Assembly (NCBI RefSeq): GCF_004193775.1 | Contig: NC_041004.1 | Coordinates: 4,106,718 to 4,170,717, forward strand | Reading direction: 5' to 3' | DNA from: Glycine soja | Taxonomy: Eukaryota; Streptophyta; Magnoliopsida; Fabales; Fabaceae | DNA: 64,000 bases | Shown: piece after piece, positions 56,616-64,000 of the stretch | Layout: every line of letters begins with the position of its first letter | How positions within the stretch are numbered: position 1 is the first letter of the stretch | Program-made: the position numbers and the translations under genes | Notes under the pieces: generated by a model | Told to the model about the DNA's origin: nothing | Database searches by the model: none | The model's input: only the letters and a program-made list of their open reading frames with translations

Positions 56616-58170
56616 ACAAGGATATCAATGGATGCATTATTTGTGAAAAAATTATTTTAGTATGTGTAAAAATCTCATATCACTTTAAACTTTAAAGTTA
56701 AGACCAAGAGAAATATATAAATATTTGATTTCTCAACCTACCAAAGACTTTATTTAATAATAACAAAATCATGACAGAAATTTAAATCGAAAAGTATCTC
56801 AAATATAGTCTATACATATCAAAGAATTTGACGTCGGAATAAAAATATAAAACTCAAATAGCCTTTTTTGATAGAGAAACTCAAATACTAATTTAAAAGT
56901 GTATTTCAATTTACTCCCTTCTAAACGCAATTACGAATAAATTTAACTAAGCCCAAATCTTTACAGTTAATTTTATTTTTCAGCTTAAAAACATAACGCA
57001 TAAATTAGAAATATGATTAATTGTTTTATTCGTATTAAAATTATTTTAATTTTAATATAATATTTGATATTACTTTTCTTATATTTATTATAAATTAAAA
57101 ATATTTAAAAATTAAAGTAATAAAATAATGTCATAATAGAAATAAAATAATTAATACTATAAAAAGAATGCATTATTATTAGTAAATCTTTTATCATTAT
57201 AAAATGAAAGACATGTATTAAATAAATTTAATAACGATATAAGACATCTAATTTCTTGAGGTTAGCTAAGTGGAATCGGATATAGTCTTGTATCTAACTA
57301 ATTCAAGGTTTAAGTTTATATATTAAAGATAAAATAAGAAGAAAATATAAAATGTTAGAAATTAGTATTTTTAAAAATATTAATTTAAGTAAAGTTTTAA
57401 AAAATGCTAAAAATTATTGAAAAAACTTGTTTATCAAATAGTTAAATAAGTTTTATAGCTACTAAAGAAAGTCAGAAGTCATTTGAAATGTAACAGAACA
57501 TTTCTTTACGAATCTAACTAGATTTTAAACTTGTGCATTGTACCAATAATGATTGACACAAGTAGTAATGACCTGTATTTCTTAACTAAATGGTCTAGAG
57601 TTTGAATATTAGTAATGACTTGTATTGACTCAGAGAGAAGGGGAGTGGCGGATACAAGCCAGATCTTGAGAATGGTAATTAGGAAAAAACAAACCCAGAC
57701 CCCCTCCCATTCCTAAGGAAGAACTTATTCTCAGCCTCTACACTCTCCTTACAAGCTATCCATTCCATTATGCCAACCTATGTTCCTTTTCCACTTCAGC
57801 TAGTGCAACTTGTACGGCTGATTCTTTCTTTTGTCATACACAAGCAGGTCTTGTTTTTGAGGCCCATTTGTCCTTTCTTTTTCTATTCCCCTCCCCCTCT
57901 TTTCCTTATCCTTTTATATACCTTCATTATGGACCTATCAAGTTTTAACGAGGAAAATTCCAAAAACATTTCTAACCCAAATCTCCTAATTCACATGATG
58001 TCAAATCAGAAACAAACTAAATAAATAAGAAAATGTGATTAAAAATAATATATAACACTACAGAGAAAAAAAATCAGAAAATTATTTTTCCATGCATACT
58101 ATAAAGAGATTACAAAGTCAGAAAATATATATTTTCATGGGAGAAATGTTCATGTGAACACAATAATTAC
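56616..58170. other. Intergenic, nothing clearly recognised
   Basis: AT-rich. A GAGTGGCGGATAC word near 57643 resembles the terminus of the hAT MITE at 58499. The open frame at 57770-58024 is pyrimidine-rich and has no recognised motif. Confidence 0.55.
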
Positions 58171-58314
58171 CTTGACTCCGTAGAGTGATATTTTGTTGCA
58201 TATCATTGCTGCAACTTTTTCAAGAGAATGACTTGAGTATTTCCCACCTCTAGCTTCTTCTTCAATTTTATTTGCAGAACTTTTGGAATTTGAATCAGTG
58301 GGAACTTGGGAAGA
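58171..58314 (-). pseudogene. Exon-shaped block (48 codons), unrecognised
   Basis: A GCTTTTCCAG acceptor precedes 48 phase-0 codons (SSQVPTDSNSKSSANKIEEE, then ARGGKYSSHSLEKVAAMICN, ending YGVK) and a consensus AAG/GTAATT donor. It is a hydrophilic segment with no recognised domain. The 58343 solo LTR sits 28 bp upstream in the preceding intron. Neighbouring exons were not found, so it is either one exon of a diverged gene or a captured fragment. Confidence 0.5.
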
Positions 58315-58342
58315 CTGGAAAAGCCAAAAACGGCCCCACAAG

Positions 58343-58901
58343 TGATAGCGTAGCAAAGGAACCAGTTGCAGAAACAGAGGATGAGAATGCAGCAAGCAAG
58401 CAACAGAAGCAAGGGTGCAATTAGAAAACAAGACCAAGAGAGCAATTACAAGGCCCACTTACCTCAAGGATTGCAAGCAGGTGCACCATATCTCGAAGCA
58501 ATGGCGGACCTACAGCCATCTGAGGGTGTGCACTTGCACCCCCTCATTTTTTAAAATTCACCAAATTTGTAAATAAAATCTTATATTTTTATAGTTTATT
58601 TCATCTATATTTATATAATTGAACCCATTAATTTTATTTTTTATAATTTGTACCAACTGACTTAGGGTGGATCCGCCACTGTACTGGAAGAATGATGCTG
58701 GTCGTGTAGGGGTAGACAAACTTAACCATTTCCTGATATTCTGTAGCACAAAAAGACAAATTTGATTATTGAGAAATCAGTATAAATAATACTATGTAAT
58801 AACAACATCAATCAATGGAATATACAATTGTTCCTTCCCTTATTCTTTTCTCACTGGAGGCCCTGGTCCTCGAAAACCAACTTTTATCTTTTTCCCTATC
58901 A
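58343..58901 (+). mobile_element. Solo LTR with nested MITE
   Basis: TGATAGCGTAGC...CCCTATCA is flanked by a perfect 5-bp duplication ACAAG (58338-58342 and 58902-58906). It is related to the solo LTR at 33361: both contain a decayed pol C-terminus (here TRPRAITRPTYLKDC after an internal stop) and end with GGCCCTGGTCCTCGAAAAC-like sequence. It is interrupted by the hAT-type MITE at 58499-58681. Confidence 0.88.
58499..58681. mobile_element. Short hAT-type MITE inside the solo LTR
   Basis: CAATGGCGGACC and the complement of GGATCCGCCACTG form inverted ends matching the common CAGTGGCGGA plant hAT MITE terminus. The flanks TCTCGAAG and ACTGGAAG match at 6 of 8 positions, so the target duplication is decayed and the right limit may be off by one. 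Confidence 0.75.
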
Positions 58902-58906
58902 ACAAG

Positions 58907-59715
58907 TATATAGCATATATAATTATGTATGATAATTTTAAGAAAAGAATGGTAAAATACAAAAAAAAAAAAAGATCATAGCTGCACTTCCAGAAGTATC
59001 TTATGGAATCTAGATTACCGAGGAAGAGAAATTAAAAACTTGAAAGAAGAATTAAAATGATATTAAAATCCTCATTATTCTATTAAAAACAACAATAAAA
59101 TAAAGAAATTCTAATCATTCTTAGTTAAATTTGACTATCAATTAAACACAATTTTCATAGTTATCAAGTAGTAGAAGTTTTTGTTGGAAAAGTGTTAAGA
59201 GTGGTAGTGACATTAAATATCGTTGCAAAACTTTTCGCAACAGATGATATTACAGTGGACTGCAGCAACAATTTTCTCGCTTGCAAAAGTAAGGGATTAA
59301 CAAATTGTTTATGGTACGACAGTTAGTCATCATGAAGGGACAACTATCATAAACTTAATTGCATGACAACATTTGCTGGATATGATTGAACATTTTGATA
59401 CAACATAAAGACCTCGACTTGTAAAAATTGAAGGGGGCGTGCTTCAAGCACGAATAAAAAGCTCTCATTCTGACCTAAGGAGACATGTTATACAATACAC
59501 TTCACGTGAGTGTTCTAAATTGAATTAGCCTCCATTTTGAGGAAGCTTTTTTCCGAAACATGTTTGTTGTCTTTGTATTGTTCTTTAGAATTAAAGTCTA
59601 TTATGCCAGTAGTGCATATAGTTTGTCTCAAGTAAATCATTAAAGATTGAACTCGTTTCATAGTATATTAATTTGATAGTTATGTTTCTTAAGTGAGAAA
59701 ATATTGAGATTCTTA
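58907..59715. other. Intergenic, nothing clearly recognised
   Basis: No gene can be supported. A slightly GC-richer block near 59400-59530 has no open frame of note. Confidence 0.5.
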
Positions 59716-59986
59716 GAGCATCTTTGGTTAAAGAATCCATTTTTGGATTCTTGGATTATTTTTTATGGGTCATATGATGCTATATAGAATGCAACAACTT
59801 CTATCATTTTTTGCTCCAATGATAAAATTCAATTTGAATTCTTAGATTTTACTTGCACAAAAAAAGGAATTTTAGGAGTTCTCCTAAAATCCAACCTTCA
59901 TCATGAAATACTCTTGAATAAGAATAATGGTAGTTTTAGTGCACAGGGATTGTTGAGCTCAATCAAGAACCCCATTAAAGATGCTC
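59716..59986. mobile_element. Tourist-like (PIF/Harbinger) MITE
   Basis: Termini GAGCATCTTTGGTTAAAGAA and the complement of ACCCCATTAAAGATGCTC are inverted and flanked by the 3-bp duplication TTA (59713-59715 and 59987-59989), diagnostic of PIF/Harbinger MITEs. A left-truncated copy lies at 34041-34270. Confidence 0.8.
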
Positions 59987-60194
59987 TTAGGCTTTTGGCA
60001 AACTATACATGTTGTGCTACTCATTAGCATATCCGTGCTAACCTTTCATAGGCTTGGGTGACATAATAGATAAAAGCTATTTATATACAAATTAATATTA
60101 AATATATTACATAAAATATAGACCAATAATATCATTAAAAATGACACATTTTAATATGTTAAGTGAATAAGATAATTTCAACCAACCTTGATTA

Positions 60195-60283
<89 letters not shown>

Positions 60284-60512
60284 TTTATTCATTGATGATA
60301 TAAAATAATTTGACACGGTCATCTGATTATAAATTATCATTTGAATTATTTAAAAATTAATAAATTTATCACATAAATAATATGTTATAATTAGATAATT
60401 GTATAAAAAAATTATAATATATATATAGATAGACACACACATACTATTTCACACTTAACTATTAATTATTCTTGGGGTTAGAGGGTGGAACAAGATTTGG
60501 CATCTCACATCT
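59745..60512. repeat. Dispersed duplicate of 34041-34852, with (TA)n and (GA)n
   Basis: The same order of sequence as in the earlier copy. A compound microsatellite (TA)n (60198-60243) and (GA)n (60243-60281) has expanded here. In this copy the duplicated block leads up to the RPW8 promoter; in the other it leads to the LINE relic. Confidence 0.85.
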
Positions 60513-60676
60513 ATTCAGGAAATTATAACTATTCAGGAAATTAAATAAATAATTAAAATATGTTCAAGTCGGTAAATAATACAAACAAGTATACCTAGCT
60601 ACAAGTTCGTAAAGTCAACAGGATAGAAATGGAGTTCCAAGAAACTTCCTTTTTAACATTACGTTTAACCTGACTC

Positions 60677-60685
60677 TATATATTA
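60677..60685 (+). promoter_or_regulatory. TATA box of the orphan RPW8 gene
   Basis: CTCTATATATTATAAAGAG is 67-75 bp before the ATG at 60752, followed by a pyrimidine-rich leader (TTTATTTCTTCATCTTG). Confidence 0.65.
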
Positions 60686-60751
60686 TAAAGAGAGGTTTAT
60701 TTCTTCATCTTGTTTTCATCCTTGTGGGTGTGTGTTTCTGTTGTGAATATC

Positions 60752-60921
60752 ATGGCACTACTAATAGAAGCAACAGTGGGAGCTGTGTTCAACGAGTTGT
60801 TGGGAACCGTTTTGGAATTTAAAAACAAAACGGTTTGTATCAATAATAATAATTAGTTTTCAATTCCTTTAATTATTTAGCCGTGCAAATATGTGCAAAT
60901 CTGTTATTTCCAATTCTGATT
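60752..60921 (+). pseudogene. First exon of an RPW8-type gene, interrupted by copia
   Basis: From the ATG the frame reads MALLIEATVGAVFNELLGTV then LEFKNKT, the typical RPW8-domain N-terminus (alternating hydrophobic helix, then KNKT corresponding to VKDK in the gene at 1355-2386). A possible donor follows (ACG/GTTTGT, 60833); otherwise the frame stops at 60854. 66 bp after that stop, a copia LTR begins and the rest of the gene is not in the window. The promoter and start look intact. A continuation beyond the element, outside the window, is possible. Confidence 0.7.
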
Positions 60922-61044
60922 TGTTGAGAATTATTAGGAGATTGGTAGCTTGATTCACTACATATTAGGGCTGTTCACTTGTATATATATCACTATAAAC
61001 TAATATCAAATTTATCAATAAAAGTTACAAACTTATTCCTCTAT
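60922..61044 (+). repeat. Short 5' LTR of the copia element
   Basis: The start at TGTTGAGAATTATTAGGAG is inferred from similarity to usual copia LTR beginnings, and the end from the PBS position. About 120 bp, which is short. The 3' LTR needed to confirm it is not in the window. Confidence 0.5.
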
Positions 61045-61109
61045 ATGGTATCAGCCTAAACGATCCACCCATTCCCTATTTCTTCAATTAAGGACGTCGT
61101 TCCCCACCC

Positions 61110-63986
61110 TTGCCTCCCATGGCCGACAACAACTCCTTCATTCCCAACCCCCATGAGCCATCCAAACCCCTTGCTTGCATCACTTTCACCAATGTCACCA
61201 AACTTCTTCCCAACAATTATCCTAATTGGAAACAACAAGTTGAAGCTCTCCTTGATGGCTATGATCTCCTCCAATATCCAGATGGATCTTTTCCTGCGCC
61301 GTCAGAAACGATCCTCACCGCTCCAACATCTTCGACGCCGACTCCGTCGAAAACGACCCCCACCACTGCATCACTTCCGGTAACAACTCAGAATCCTGCT
61401 TACCAAACCTAGCGTCGACAGGACCGCCTTATATATGGTGCTCTCCTCACCACTCTCTCTAATGAAGTGGCCTCCCTGGTGTCTCAAACCAAGACCTCGC
61501 ATGATCTCTGGATCCTTCTCAAAAACACCTATGCCAAAGCATCTCGCAGCCATCTCAAGCAGTTAAAGGAACGTCTCCGTACGGCTTCCAAAGGTACCCA
61601 ATCCATCACTACCTATATGCATCACCTAAAGCAAACTGCAGATCTCCTTGCATCACTTGGCTCTCCTGTTTCTGTTGAAGACATGACTGATTATGTCTTA
61701 CACGGTCTCGACGACGGCTATAGAGCAATCATTGATGCCGTGAATGCAAGGGACACCCCAATCAATTTTGATGACCTCCATGAACGGCTTCTGATTCAGG
61801 AACTTTCAATTGGTGCTGCCCAAAGACAAACTCCTGCCCCGCTGACAGCCTTGAATGCTCAGGCTCGACCCAATTCCAATGACAAATCTCGGCATGGACA
61901 AAACCCTGCACAATCAACTCAACGCACTGGCACTCGCAAACCTTTTCTCGGCCGCTGTCAGTGGTGCAACATCAAAGGTCATGTTCTCTCTCAGTGCAAA
62001 ACCTTCCAGCAGCAGCATCCTAGTGTCCCACCGCCACCTCGTAACTCTCCGGCTCACACTGGACAGGTTCAGGTCAATACTGCAACTGCCGGCCCATCGC
62101 AACATGATTTTCTGTTTGACAGTGGAGCGACACATCATGTAACCAATGATCTCGATAATCTGGCGCTTCATCATCCGTACACTGGTCCTGACTCACTGTT
62201 TATGGGTAATGGTTCAGGTTTAAACATCACTCATTCTGGAACACTTTTACTTAATGATTTATCCTTGTCTAATGCTTTGTGTGTTCCTTCCATGAAACAA
62301 AAAATAATCTCTGTCTCTAAACTTACCCAACAAACTAACTCTGCTGTTGTTTTCCTGCCAAACTCCTTTTATGTGAAGGACTTGCAGACGGGTCACACAA
62401 CCCATAAAGGCTCATGTGTGGATGGACTCTATCTCTGGCCCGCCACCTCACCCTCCGTCCACACGGTTCGAACAGAATCCTCTGCATCATGGCATCATAG
62501 GCTTGGGCACCCTTCATCTTCTATTTTCAAATTTGTTGAGAAACATTTTTCCTTAGGCTCAAATAAATTTCCGCAATCCGATTGTAACTCGTGTCAAATT
62601 AGCAAAAGTCATAAAATTCCATTCCATGAATCCACTCTTAAATCTTGTTATCCATTAGAAATAATTTTCTCTGATGTCTGGACTTCTCCTATTCTATCAA
62701 TTGATGGTCTTCGCTATTATTGCATGTTTGTTGATCATTTTACTCGCTATATTTGGCTATATCCAATGAAACGAAAATCTGATGTGCAAACTATATTTCC
62801 CAAATTTAAATCGCTAGTTGAAAATTTCTATCATCACAAAATAAAAATTCTTTACACAGATAATGGTGGCGAATATATTGGTCTTCGCCCTTTTTTACTA
62901 AATCATAGTATAAGTCATCATACAACGCCACCCCATACACCTGAACATAATGGAATTTCAGAACGTCGAAATCGTCACATTGTTGAAACCGGTCTCTCTC
63001 TTCTCCATCACTCGGGCTTGCCCCTCACCTATTGGCCTCACGCCATGACCACCGCCGCTTATCTCATAAATCGCCTCCCAACTCCAATTCTTGGGTACCA
63101 ATCACCCTATTCTAAATTGCTCAACATTAGTCCGGATTATCATAAGTTAAAGTGTTTTGGATGTTTGTGTTTTCCCTGGATTAAACCATATGCTAACCAT
63201 AAACTTGCACCTAAGTCTGCTATGCGTGTTTTTGTAGGTTACTCGGCTGATCAACATGCATATTTGTGTCTCGATCCCACAACAGGAAGGATCTACACCT
63301 CTCGGCATGTGAAGTTCGTTGAATCTGAATTCCCGTTCAACTCCCTAGTAACTCACGCTAGTCCAAGTCCGGAGCAACAAACAGGCCCACTTCAACTCTC
63401 CTTCTTACAACCCATGAACCCACCGGAAGATTCATCTCCTGCCCCTTCCTCCCCATCCATCACCAACTCCCCATATATGGCCCAGTCCTCCACCGAACCC
63501 ACAAACCCCACTCAATCTCCTCCTCCAACCTCACAATCATCCCCGCAACTCTCTGCTCCACCACCCCAAACCATTGTCAACCCAAATGGAGGTGGGATCA
63601 TCACTCGGTCTAAAAACAACATTATCAAACCCATCCAAAAGCTTAATCTCCATGTCCAAGCCTCCTCTCCCATTGAACCCAACACCATCACCCAGGCCCT
63701 TCGCGACCCTGATTGGCGCTCAGCCATGCAAGCCGAATTTGATGCCTTACACCACAACAACACTTGGGATCTTGTCAGTCGGTCCTCTGATCAAAATTTG
63801 GTTGGCTGTAAATGGGTATTTCGAATCAAACGAAATCCAGACGGATCAATTGATCGTTACAAGGCTCGGTTAGTCGCCAAAGGGTTTCACCAACGCTCTG
63901 GTTGGGACTATACAGAAACTTTTAGCCCCGTTGTTAAACCGGTGACCATTCGCATTGTCCTAACTCTTGCAGTTCGTCAAGGGTGA
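61110..63986 (+). pseudogene. Copia gag-pol polyprotein with two in-frame stops
   Basis: The frame probably begins at MADNNSFIPNPHE (61120). A TAG at 61410 interrupts AYQT-RRQDRLIYGALLTTLS, where most relatives have Trp; the same frame then runs 839 codons. Gag zinc knuckle CQWCNIKGHVLSQC (CX2CX4HX4C); protease FDSGATHHV; integrase HHRLGHPSSS...CNSCQ zinc finger and DDE residues in FSDVW, YTDNGGEY and HNGISERRNRH, all present; then RT starting WVFRIKRNPDGSIDRYKARL and KGFHQRSGWDYTETFSPV. A TGA at 63984 follows AVRQG, where a Trp codon is expected before PIRQ. Apart from the two nonsense changes the protein is well preserved. Confidence 0.93.
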
Positions 63987-64000
63987 CCCATACGTCAGCT

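Larger units (their letters stand above)
60922..64000 (+). mobile_element. Ty1/copia retrotransposon, truncated by the window edge
   Basis: A short 5' LTR (about 60922-61044, TGTTGAGAATTATTAGG...) and PBS TGGTATCAGCC (61046-61056) are followed by one gag-pol frame in the order gag, protease, integrase, reverse transcriptase. Integrase before RT is diagnostic of copia. Two in-frame stops interrupt it. The 3' part of RT, RNase H and the 3' LTR lie beyond 64000. Confidence 0.9.

Noticed and set aside
58366..58554. 62-codon frame near an exon block
   Set aside because: It is inside the solo LTR 58343-58901 and partly in a MITE.

Overview
This is plant nuclear DNA: AT-rich, intron-containing, dominated by transposable elements, with NLR/RPW8-type immune genes. 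The style of the CC-NBS-LRR gene, the RPW8 and PP2 families and the retroelements suggests a legume, most likely Glycine (soybean or a wild relative). That is recognition from memory, not a database result. No CRISPR, operon, rRNA or tRNA gene was found.

Layout. (1) 1-6.0 kb: one apparently intact two-exon gene on the minus strand (1355-2386) joining an RPW8 domain to a PP2 (phloem lectin-like) domain. It lies in a unit of about 5.6 kb that recurs, increasingly decayed, at 7.97-8.41/14.42-14.57, 14.56-22.87 and 23.64-24.09 kb; only the third unit keeps a gene scrap (15.86-16.13 kb). (2) 6.0-22 kb: nested elements. These are an hAT MITE, a CACTA end, a hAT-type element (8407-14415) holding an LTR retroelement whose 3' LTR is inverted, and a broken Ty3/gypsy chromovirus (16511-21366). 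(3) 24-35 kb: scrambled, duplicated, exon-shaped pieces of a coiled-coil gene and an unrecognised gene on the minus strand, a solo LTR and a LINE RNase H relic. (4) 40.4-42.85 kb: a CC-NBS-LRR pseudogene with a premature stop, a collapsed LRR and a frameshift. (5) 43.4-56.4 kb: a direct segmental duplication (43.4-47.3 versus 51.05-56.4). The second copy carries a Mutator-like element (52345-54575) with an unusual array of covarying stem-loops, and ends in a CIPK kinase fragment. (6) 58-64 kb: a second solo LTR, a Tourist-like MITE, the promoter and first exon of an RPW8-type gene (60752), and a Ty1/copia element that begins just inside that gene and runs off the window.

Taken together, this looks like a decaying disease-resistance locus. 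Of the three immune-type gene families seen (RPW8-PP2, CNL, RPW8), only the RPW8-PP2 gene looks able to make a full protein. Much of the remaining sequence can be explained by duplication and nested insertion. Several insertions are supported by target-site duplications, and two also by the empty site in a paralogous copy inside this window.
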